The notes beneath the pieces are model-generated. The model worked only from the letters and a program-made list of their open reading frames with translations, did not search any database and was not told the DNA's origin. Shown here in pieces: positions 24,101 to 36,100 of a DNA stretch of 64,000 nt. The DNA comes from Heligmosomoides polygyrus polygyrus. Its lineage: Eukaryota; Nematoda; Chromadorea; Rhabditida; Heligmosomidae. Position numbers and translations under genes: made by a program. The first letter of the stretch is position 1. The number at the start of each line of letters is the position of its first letter. The stretch covers positions 7,874,001 through 7,938,000 of the forward strand of contig OX377202.1 of assembly GCA_947396885.1 (NCBI GenBank). The letters are read 5' to 3'.

Positions 24101-27100
24101 CGTTACACTGTCTATAATGCTTCTACGCCACGAGGTTGTTAGATGGAACAATTTAATGGCCTGACGTTTCGACCGTCCGTTTCTCAAGTGGCGCAGCTGA
24201 CGCTGAGTGGTAGCCGAATCTCTATACTCATGGTCAGACGGTGGGCCATTGTGCCTATGAAGACGACGAGACAGTCGAAGAGATAGGCCAATGAATAGTT
24301 CCGCCTTACAATCTTGTCACACAGAACCAAAATAAACAATGGTAACGGCCAAATTGATGTCGAAAGTGATAATTTGAATTAAGTTGTCCAATTTGATGTC
24401 AAAATGGTACGAACTGAGGCGCAGTTGGAGGAGGCGCCGGCTGTCAAGCATTCCAGGTACCTGGTTCTGACTTCTCAGCTAAGTGATCCAAAAATCATAT
24501 TATTACACTATCAATATTGTACTTATTTTACATATCCCACTTATATTTATTTATCGGCTGGTCACCGTAAGTCTAGTATACATATAAACAAGCATTCAAA
24601 TTGCCTCGACGAAATTATGTAGAATGCATGGCGCATCCAAAAAAAGATTAACGCTGTTCTTTATCCTTATCCACTATATATTGCAGCTTTTTTTAACCAC
24701 TTCGTCTAGGTAATTATCAAAAAAAACTTTAAACAAAGTTCATTCTGATTTGATTTAGAAGGTGATTCATTAGAGATAGGCTGTCCAATTTGATGTTAAG
24801 GTGGTATGATATAGGTTGACCACCGCAGGTCACTGTATACATGGACCAAGTACGCATTCAAGTCGCCTCCAGGACATTAGGTAGATGTACCAGGCTGTCC
24901 AATAATTCCTGTCCGAAAATTTTCAAAATTCTATGATTTTCCTTAGAAGTGTTATAATATCAGGCAAGTGTAAAAACCTTCTAGAAGGTTCTCCAGAGTT
25001 CCACGCTAGGGGTATATAAGGCGCAGTCGCCGCGTCTAGCTACCAGTACAAGCTAAAATGGACCAAGGTCGAATTCGTATGTTCGTGTACTACGAGTGGC
25101 TGCTGGGCAACGATACGGGCACCGGGGTCGCCAACATCTGCAGAGCGTGCAAGGAGGATGCAGTGTCCCAACGCACAGTCAGGCGCTGGTTCAATCGTTT
25201 CGAGAGCGGCGACACGAGCCTCGAGGACAGGGAACACCCGCTGAAGATCATGCTCTGCTGCTGGTGGGACGCCAAGGGCATGCTGTACTTCGAGCTGCTC
25301 CCGCAAGGCAGAACGGTCACCGCCTCCATCTACACCGATCAGCTCGAGAAACGAGCCGCCGCCATCCGAGAAAAGCGTCCCCGACGGGCCTCGGTCCACC
25401 TGCTGCACGACAACGCGCGCCCCACGTGGCGAAGGAGACCCAGCAGAAGTTGGCGACGCTCGGCTGGGAGACGGTTGCCCATCCACCGTATTCCCCGGAC
25501 CTCACCCCCTCCGACTTCCACTTGTTCCGCCCGCTGAAGCACCATTTGGCCGGAAGAAAATTCACCAACTACGACAACCTCAAATCCGACATCGCGGACT
25601 TCTTCGAGTCGCAGCCCCCGGAGTTCTGGGCGAAGGGCATCGGCGACCTGCCCAATCGCTGGGCCACTGTTGTGGATAACTGTGGTGATTATATTGTCGA
25701 TTAGACTTGTTTTTCAATCAAGTTGAAAAAATTAAAAATCGTGAAATTTTCGGACAAGAATTATTGGACAGCCTGGTAGAATACATGGCGCATCCCAAAA
25801 CGAATTGGTTGATACCGTCTTTAATCCTTATCCACTATTTACTACAGCCGCTTTTTTTGGACGGAAAAGAAGTAAATTATCGAACAAAGTTGAAAAGCAT
25901 TGAATCGGATTTAATTCTGACTTCCTCAAAGTATGCCCTGTTCAACTCGAAACACGAGTCAATACTGTTTTTGAGGTTCCGTAAGTTTCTGTTAGCTGAA
26001 GACCAAGATTGGTATCGACCTTTCGTTAGGCTTACCTTTAGGCGATTTCGCCTTCGTAAGAGCTTTAGTGGTGGGATCGAAGCGATCCACCAGCTGGAGG
26101 TGGCTTTTAGGTTGTCCCGTTTCAGTAGAAGTGTCCAATTTTATGTGAGAATGTTTTCGTAATACTAGAAATCTACCAGTTTTCCAGTATTACGAAACAG
26201 CTGACCAAAGAAGCGTGTTTGAACTGTTCCGACCAAAAGCTTAGCGCCCGACGATTCAGCAGTGATAAGCGCGCTGACTTCGATTCCAGAACGCCCTCAC
26301 TCAATGTTGTCCCCGCCTTTCGCGTATGCCCGTCTGACAAAGCTCAAAAACCGGAATCGTGCGCGGGTTCACGGGCTCCATGTGACTGCTCGTGGCACCT
26401 TGGCCATACATATGTCTGGTGTTGACTCAGCGCTGTGTTTCCACATGCAGCCAGCCTCGTCGCATTTGCTCCACACGGCCGCAGCAGTCCGTCCCGTGTG
26501 CGTGTGTGGAGCTATCGATGGCTTCATTGCGATGATAGCGTCCTCTACGATCGCCATACGTTGCTTTTTGTCGTTCTCGGTGCCGACGCATCCGTTGTGC
26601 TTCTTTCAGACATCGATTGATACTATCAGAAGAGGACGGCGAGGTGAAGGATGGCAAGCCGACCGCAGTCACGCGAGGAGACGTCCTTCCCAGCCGGGGT
26701 ACGCTGCTTTTGTCGTCGTCAACACGAGGCGATTCGGCCACTTTCCAGTGTTTGCTTTGCCTACCGGTCCACGACCAACCTTCAGCTGCTCTCCTATTAC
26801 GCCGCTTTCCAGAATATCACCGTCTCCTCGACGATATCCGAACGGCTCGGAGCCTTCGGCGCCCTTCAGCTCGATCAGCAGCACTCTCGCACTCACACGC
26901 CTCAGAGCCACCACTCAATGGCTGAAGGCTCTTATATCGCTCGGTATTTCATGTCTTGAAAATATGTCTTGTTTTTCAAGAGCTGCAAGCTGTTTATAGA
27001 GCCCACACTGCTCAAATGCAATTTTTGCCCATTATAAGTTCAAATGCATGACATATTCTACAGCCTTTCGAGCGAAAATTTGGTGACCCAGTGATTCAGA

Positions 27101-30100
27101 TGCCGATTAGTCATTTAAAAACATCTAGAAAAGCAACGGGACCTCCGTTCGTCCCGCTGAAGGCTAACCTTTGGCAGGAAAGACGAACAGCCCCGAATTT
27201 CACTAATCAAATCGTTTTCAGAACATCTCGGCAATGACCTTAACCAGGAAATGTCGATTTTTCGTCATGAAGCGCGTAATCTGCTTTCTTATTTCTTGTC
27301 TTCTCTATTTCTTATCTGGAGCCAGATTCATTAACCGCTTACCACCCTTTAATGGAGAAAATGCTTCCAAATCTGATGCTGATGAACGTCAGGGGGTTGG
27401 CGGTATTTTCACCGTTAGAGGGCACTAAGCGGTTGCTGAATCTGTACAATTGTCTCGGAGGCGCGTGTAGCGCAGTCGGAGGAGGTGCCGGCTGTCACGT
27501 GCACTCGACACCAGGTTCCTGGTTCAGACTTACCGCCCAAACCAACCATAACCTCCATCCCTCCGGGGTCGGTAAAATGGTAGCTGCCTTAGATCGGAAG
27601 GATTAAGGCGCTGGCTTGTACATCAGTTGGCCACCGCAAGTCATGTATGGCCAAATATGCATTCATATCGCCTCCATGACATCCCGTAGAAGTAGAATGC
27701 GTGGAGCATCCCAAAAAAGGATTGAGTAACGCCCCAACCATAGCCACCATCCCTCCGGGGTCGGTAAAATGGTACCAGACTTGCATGGGAAGGTTTAAAG
27801 CGCTGACTTGTACATCGGTTGGCCACCGCAAGTCATTGTATGGCCAAATGCGCATTCAAATCGTGTCCTCGATGTCTCGTAGAAGTAGAATGCGTGGCGC
27901 ATCCCAAAAAGGTATTAAGTAACGCCGTTCTTTCCCCTCCTTATCCTTTACGATTGCCTCCACAGTGGAGGTGGAATGAAACGCCACCCCGAAAAGGGAA
28001 TAACGCCAACATTAAGTTCCATATGGTCAACATTTTGCTACATATTCCATTGGAATTCCTTGTCTTCTGGTTGAACACATTATTATGGACGTCTTCGTTG
28101 AAATATTCCGTGTTTTTTTCTCACTGCTGTTTTCAAGGCGTACTATGTATAAGCACCCCTTGTATCATCGTGGAGACCCGTCAGTGCTCCACTTTTATCA
28201 CGACAGCCGCTGATATCAGCACAAAACCGAGAAAGCTAAACGTCTTCGTCATAGAAAATCTTCTTTTTTTATTCTTTGTTCCTTTCTCCTTTGTGCTATT
28301 TTCTGCTTGTATTTCTTGTTCTTTTTCCATATTCTGCATTTTATTTCGCATTTTCTTCTTATTCTTCACCGTTTGACCCGCTTAACCGCGCGGTCCGCTT
28401 TCCTGGAATGTTGGCACCACTTCTTCCTCATTTTGCATTTTACTTTAACCTACTTTCCTATCATCAGGCTATTTGTATGTCGCAGAAATCTGGAATTCGT
28501 ATCTATCCTAGTCTAGGGAGGGTAGGGAGCATAGTAGTTGTGTCCCAACTCCTATGCTGCTCCAGTGTCTCCCCAAAATTTGCTCTAGAAAGTTAGGCAA
28601 AGCAATGCCCCTCTCGGGTTATGATAAAAGGATGAAAGGATAAAGGACGGCGTTACTCAATCCCTTTTGGAGTGGGCCAGCGCATTCTACTTCTACGGGA
28701 TGTCGTGGAGGCGATATGGATGCGTATTTGGCCATACAATGACTTGCGGCGGCCAGCCGATGAAAAAGTCAGCGCTTTGTCCTTTCCAGACAAATCTGGT
28801 ACCAATTCACCGACTCCGGAGGGATGGAAGGCTTGCTTGGCCTAGGCGGGAAATCCGAACCAGGAACCTGGTATCGGGTGCACGCAACCGTCGGCGCCTC
28901 CTCCGACTGCGCTACACGCGCCCCGGGTTATGATAGACCCTAGAATTTTCTGCGTTTTTTAAAGACTTCCTGGCATTTGCTGATATTTCATCACTTAAAA
29001 TTGTTGTAAGGCGCGTTCCGATACCAGGTTCCTGGTTCGGATTTCCCGCCCAGGCCAACCAAGCCTTCCATCCCTTCGGGGTAGATGACTTGGTACCAGA
29101 CTTATCTGGGAAGGGTACAGCACTGATTTGTTCATCGGCTGGCCACCGCAAGTCATTGTATGGCCAGATACGCATACAAAAACGTCTTCACGACATCCCG
29201 TAGAAGAAAATGCGTGGCGCATCCCAAAAAGATTAAGTAACGCGGTCCTTTATCTAAGACTTAAAACTAAAACTGTTGCCCGTACTTGAGCAAGAGGTCG
29301 CAGGGACGGACTGCTCACAACCTATGTTAAACTAGCACCCCGGCAGCGCGACAGGAGGTACACCAACCCCCCGATAGGGGGTGTGGCGTCAGGAGGTACA
29401 CCGCTGTTCTAGGGACCCGGAACTTTCGTTTTGCGTGTCAAAGGTTTCGTAGTGCAGCCGTTAGACTCTCGGTAAAGCCTAGGAGGTTGGAGGTGGGTGA
29501 GCAAGGGGGATGAGAGGAAGATGGCACGCCCCCCAGCAGGGGGCGGCTGTACCTCCTGACCGTCCCCCTAGCACCCTTTATGAGAATATACAGCGCTACT
29601 GATAGTTGCAGAGGTCATAATGGAATATTGTGACCAGCAGGATTGGCACGGTGCCAGACATGGCGCATCTTAATGCACTCATATCTTCGCTTCGATCAGA
29701 GATTCGCTTCCATTTCGCCTCAATGCATGGCCAAGTCAGGAATTCCAGGACGTGGTTAACCTTTGCAATGGTATGCTAGCCGGGTCACATCGCTGAAATC
29801 CTTCCATTGTTCAGTTCATGGCATTGTTAGTTTGTTTTCGTGGCTATCTCGTCTGCTTCTTTCTCCCCGTCATTAAAACCTCATCTTTGTAAGCCACCCC
29901 TATCCATCAATTTCCGTAGCGCCGAATATTTAAAAAGATAGTAAACCCAGCTTCACTAATCCTTAAGGCTGCCCGCTTTAAGGATGGACTCCTCTGAAGC
30001 GCTTTAATAAACACTAAACACCCACCGAGGACGCTTCCAACCTTTAGCGGCTTGTTAAAACTGGACGAGAACGGGTCTAATTAGTTGTCGTCCATAATAG

Positions 30101-33100
30101 TGAACCTTTTTTTGGAACTGCGATGCTATCAGAACTCTCCCACTACCTTCTCCGAGGTCAGCTGCCGCAGCATCAGGAAGGCTTATCATCACTCGGCTGT
30201 TATCAAAGGACGACTCCCGTCAGCACTGTTCGATAAAAACGAAATCGGTGCATCTGGAAGCTCCGCAGATACCATAACCTGGTTTTGCACAAATTTGCGG
30301 TAGATCTTTTAGTCTACACACCCAAACTCACACATACAAGTATTACCCACCAAATGCCAGTCAACCTTTGAGGCCTCAGCACACCTTTGCGGGAAACAGC
30401 GGACGGCAAGCGGTAAAACTCGTTAGAGCCTGTTCATACTTCGCGACGAGTATGACACCTCCCCCGTGCGAAGTATGCAAATCGATTAAAACCGAGCGAC
30501 CACTGCCTAAATCTGTTCATACTCGCGCGCTATTGCTGTCGCTTGTTCATAGTTCGCGCCGGCGACGGAAGCGACTGGGGTGACGGACGGAGTGTGGAGT
30601 ACGTAATTAATTACGTGCACCCACTACGTCCGTCGCTCTTGTCGCTGCCATCGAGAAGCATGAACAGGGCCTTAGGGCCTATTCATACTTCGCGGCAAGA
30701 GCAACAAAAACGACTGGAGCGACTGAAGCGACAAAAGTGACAAGTGCGACTGGGCGACGGACATAGTGTGGTGTATGTGAATAATTGCGTACTCCACACT
30801 CCGTCCGCGACGAATGTAGTGTGAAATGCGTAATTATTTACGTACACCACACTACATCCGTCGCTTTTGTCGCGAATATGAACAGGCCCCTAAGCGCGCC
30901 GCTCACGCACAGTCGAGTCTTGCCGGCGGCAAGCGGCAGACGCGCTGTATTCTATCTACTCCTGCCATTCGCCTTCTCGCCTTCTGTCTGCACCCTAGCC
31001 GATCCCTGCCGCCGCGGCTAGAGAGTACACAGAACGCTGCAATAATGATGTGAATCATTATTGTCGCTGCTGCCGCCCAACATCTTGCCGCAAAAGTGTG
31101 CGGCTGCGGCGCGGCACCGCACGCCGCCGGCGGCAAGCTCTGCGCGTCCCTGTCCTATGGTTAAGGATAGCGCCGCCTCTTTTCCGCAAGTGTGCGGAGG
31201 CCTTTAGGGTCTATCCATACCAATCTTTGTCACACCCTCTTACAAATAACCAACGAAATAAGCTTGCAGAATGGGAATTAAAGGCTTTAATAACGACAGG
31301 AAAACGCTTTTGCAGGCCGAGCAACCTGTGGAGTATGGAGCCGCCGACCACAAATAATGGACGCCTTGACCCGCGACGACCGCAAGCCCACCAATCGCAG
31401 CAAGAAACACCGCTCCTCACAAAGCCATTTGTGCCTTCGACGTCGAACAGTAAGATTCTCTCCATTCGCTAGGTTATTCTGTACAAAAGAACATTTAGTG
31501 CCATTTCTAACCATCAATGATGTTTGCTTGGCGTGAAGCCTAGCTGTCATATCTTTTTCATTCCCATTTTAAATACTTGAATCTGGGAAAAGGTGCTAGG
31601 TCCACCCCTTTCCTGACAAACGCATTCAACGGCAACTATATCCGCGCCATTCGATAACAATGTATTTCATTTCTTCATCTATTTTTGTTGCTGTTTTATT
31701 TCGTATTTGTTTAATAAAATTGTTTTATTATTTTTTAATTTTATTTTTGTTTACCAAACAAAAAATTTCAAAGAAGTTATCAAAAATGTTGTATATCTTC
31801 TATGAAAATTTTCAATTCACCCACCCCAAATGTCTGAAATTTTACAAAAATTGTATTTTAAATTAAAATGAATGATTTAATATTTGTTTTATAATGCAGG
31901 AAGGGAACAATTTTACATCAAATTGGGCACTCTTCTAAGCGGGCTTGATGCTTTTGAAATAATCGAAATGAGCAACTTCCAAGCGTCTTCCAGATTAAAC
32001 TAGAGCCTGTTCGAGGAGGTTAGAATAATTTTTTGTTTAAGAAAAAATAATTAATATAGGGCGCGTGTAGCGCAGTCGGAGGAGGCCGGCTGTCGCCTGC
32101 ACACGATACCAGGTTCCTGGTTCGGATTTCCCGCCCAGGCCAACCAAGCCTTCCATCCTTCCGGGATCGGTGAATTGGTACCAGACTTGTCTGGAAAGGA
32201 TAAAGCGCTGACTTGTTCATCGGCTGGCCACCGCAAGTCATTGTATGGCCAAATACGCATTCAAATCGCCTCCACGACATCCCGTAGAAGTAGAATGCGC
32301 GGCGCATCCCAAAAGGGATTGAGTAACGCCGTCCTCTATCCTTTTATTCTTAACTGATATAACTTTCCTTGGAATTTCTTAAAGTTAACCCTGCCCCAAT
32401 AAATGACGACACTGTGTGAAATGTTACAAAAAATATTTTTAAATGAAAATAAATGGTTTTGTTTAATAGCGCAGGAAGGAAGCAATTTTTTGGTGTACTA
32501 AAAAAAAAACAGATGACACCATGCACGCGTCTAGTTCGATGCAACCTTTATTTGACTGAGTGTAAATGCTGGTTATTGGAAAACGCAAGGTGAAGATAGG
32601 TGCGTCCCCTACTGACGCTCTTTTTTTGTACCGTTGACGGTACAAAAGTACGTAGCTCCATGCAAATATGTAGAACTTTTGCTATCAGTCAGAGGAAAAC
32701 GCGACGTCCTGGACGACTGCATGGCACAATCTCTTCTTTTGACTTGTTAGAAAATTTTCCCCATCCTATACTATAAAACAAGCTTTAAGCCATTATTTTT
32801 ACTCATTTTTTATAGAACTTCCAACAATTACGTCTTTTAGCCTTCTTAGAAAATTATTTTCAAATAAAACATTATTCTATTCGAGTTTTTAATTCCTATT
32901 CTGGAAGAGACTGCTTTGACATGGAAGATGTTAACAAGGGACGTGTGTGAACTTACCCAACGATTCTCAATAGAACTTACATTGTCTTGTAGGTAATCTA
33001 ACAACGAGCACAGTGGTGAAGCTCTTTTTTGCACTGAGCCAATGGGTGGTCCAAAAATGGGAGAAATTTGTCGTCTAGCAACTCATGGGTCTATGCTCGC

Positions 33101-36100
33101 CTATGCAACCAGAGCTCGTCACTTTGCCGTGCTCACTTTAAACCGAATTCGTGTAAGCCTTTCCATTTTAACCCAAATGTGGGCCAGGATTTCTTTAGCT
33201 CGCGAGCTAGCTTGGTGGTCTCCACTCCTCCCTAGCCCGCTACAAGTCGAGGTGGTTTACTAGGCTACAATATTCTGCCATTTTTCTACCACCCAATAGC
33301 CCAGAGCAGCCTTCACCCTTGTACTCCTTGTTAGATGGACTACAAGACCATATAGGTCTTGTTGAGAAACTTGGGATACGTTTACAGACGTCGGCCATAA
33401 GCTTGATTTCAGGAGCGTCAAGCTTACTTAGAAAAGCGTCCAATTCGGTTTGAAAAGTGTCGCTGATGAATAGTTACACAACAAGGGGGTTAGGGCCTAA
33501 TTCTTTTCTTTAGAGTAGTTCCATTGCTCAATAAAATAATTAATGAGAACTTCCTGCACCTGTCCCTTAGTTCTCTCAAAGAAAGGGCCAGTAAAAGGCC
33601 TTGCGTTTGCAGAGGTCTCCTAATTTTTAGTCCTGCTTGTAATCCTAGTTTTAGTTGTTTAGTTTAGTTTTTCTTTTCTTTTTTTTTCGTTATCATTTTT
33701 TGTGTCTCAGTTCTTGGTTGTGGCTGTGTTGTCTTCACTTGCTGTTATCGTTGCCTTTGTATTACGTAGACTTCGGCCTACGTCATGAGTAAATAAATAA
33801 ATAAATAAATAACAAGGGGCATCAACCGCTTACCGGCCGGCCGGTATCGGTATATCGGGTACTGCATCTGTATCTCTGAATCTATCTGTATCACTTACTA
33901 CATAGGCCGATATGGTGAATCCGCCGTCAGATGATACCGGCGGTATCCTTGATGAATTTGGCCCCAGTTTTTCACGTTTTTTGTATATATTTTGCTTTTT
34001 ATTTGTTTTCGAATTCGAACCTGTCAATGTTCTCTAAATTCTCCATTTCAGTGAGCTCAGTCGGTTCACGACGAAAACATGGCAATCTCTCTGACGTTGT
34101 CACCACATCAGGCAACACCACTGACCTCGCACGAAATCTCGGCATGTACGTGAACGAGAAAATACCTCCGAGTCAGTTCGATTTCATCAGATTCTCTTGG
34201 AGTCTTCGGTTTAACCTTCAGTCAAGCCGTTTCAGGTTTAACCGTCTGCACACTCATCACGCTCTCAGTGATAGCATTCGTCTTAATCCTCATGGGTACG
34301 TGGAAAGACCAGAGTTTATACTGTGTCGTCGATAGAATTGAATATCCCTGCGAGTATTTCAGGTACATTCAACATTCCATTCTGTCAAGTGCAGCCGATG
34401 ATCCCGATCTGGCTGATCGTCGCCGGCGTGCTCTTCATCATCACTGCCACCTTGCGCATCTTCCGCCTTATACCAGCGCCTCGGCAGTCCAGCCACAGAT
34501 CTCGCGCCCTGTCGCTCGATCTCTGTTGTCGACTCAGCGAGGGACTCTTCTTCGTCATCAACGTCGTCTGGCTGACACTTGGTACGTCTCGACAAAGACT
34601 GGCATATGCTTCACGAGAAAGCTTAGGGCTCCAGGACAATTCTGTTGCTGCGAGACCAGGAAGAGTCTCGTTGGATCTATTCTAGTCGGGGGCCACAGAA
34701 TTAAAAATTATCTAACAGATTGACTTGAGACTTACCGAGCGGCTCCTACAGAACAAGACAGGACCTAAACTAGAAAAATTGACTTGAAAAACAAAAAAAA
34801 TTACAGGCAAAGTTATGCGCTCTCCTCACCATGTCAGATCCTGGTTATAACATGTGAGGCGGTGCTCAGCACGCTGCATTCGGCTTTATGCGCCGCCCTC
34901 ACCATGTTGGACCCTGGTTATAACATGTCAGGCGGTGGTCAGCATGCGGTATACCTCCATTGCGTCGCTCTTCGCTCGCCGAGACGGTTGTAAAACCGCG
35001 ACGATTTATTTGTTTGGCCGTTCATTTTTTGTTTCTTTTAGGTCCTATCTTGTACTGTAGGAGCTGCACGGTACATCTCAAATCAATTTGTTATATAATT
35101 TTCAATTCTGTGGACCCCTCCCCCCGACTAGGATAGATCCGTTTCGTTTATTGAAATTCTATTTGAATTCCTTTGCTTCTACTATGCACCAGTTTTTCTG
35201 GCCTGGACGGAAAATTCGAACCAAGACCATCGACTGAGGTGTAGACGAAAGCCGGCACCTCCTTCGACTGCGCTACACGTGCTCTCCATCCAGATGCGGG
35301 CTATAAATCCGATAAAAGGCAGCTGTTTTCCAGCAGAACGATGAGCAAATATTGATGTCCCCGTGATCGGACCTCCTCGCACGGAGACTGTGTGGTGATA
35401 AGGCGCTGGGCTTTTCGTTGTCTGCAGCTATTTTTAGCTATAAATTATCTACTAAAAACGATTACACCTAGGTAGACCACCTATTTTCTAAAAACACTGA
35501 AACTGAAATTTGTATCAATCGATAGTCAATCCGAAAGATGTGACTCCGCAAAAGAGCCTGAAACCCACCATACTTCAAATCGCATGTGCGGACTCAAAAT
35601 GGTCAAGGATTTCTCATCTAAACCAGAGCTCTAGTTGTTTGTTCCAAAGGGGCTTTCAAACCTCGGCCTCGGAAATGAAGGGAATCAACTCCCTCATTGC
35701 ATTGACCTCGTTCTTCATTATATCCTAACTAGCGAAGAGTTTCGGCCTTCCACGGAACTTCAAGTTGAGACCAGGATCATTAGAAAGAGCCCTGAATGCT
35801 GATTACGAATATGGGTGTCAAAATTGCAACATGAAACTCCTCAGCGAGTTATGGCCTGCCGAAATCTGGGGCCTAACCGCAGACTGGCTGTGAGACACAC
35901 CGGGCGCGAGAGTGGTGAGCCATTGCGGTACCATAAGAGGGCACGCCATCTGCGCCACCGCCGCAGATGGCGTGCCCTCTTATGGAACCGCAATGGCTCA
36001 CCACTCTCGCGCCCGGTGCGTCTCACAGCCAGTCTGCGGTTAGGCCCCAGATTTCGGCAGGCCATAACTCGCTCAGGAATTTCATTCAGCAATTTCGACA

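Noticed and set aside
28667..28933. ORFs such as FYFYGMSWRRYGCVFGHTMT, repeated many times, as a gene family
   Set aside because: All are translations of the tRNA-derived SINE, in the antisense direction.
30826..31136. Cysteine/proline-rich ORFs on both strands
   Set aside because: They overlap a GC-rich MITE and mirror each other's composition; no evidence of coding.
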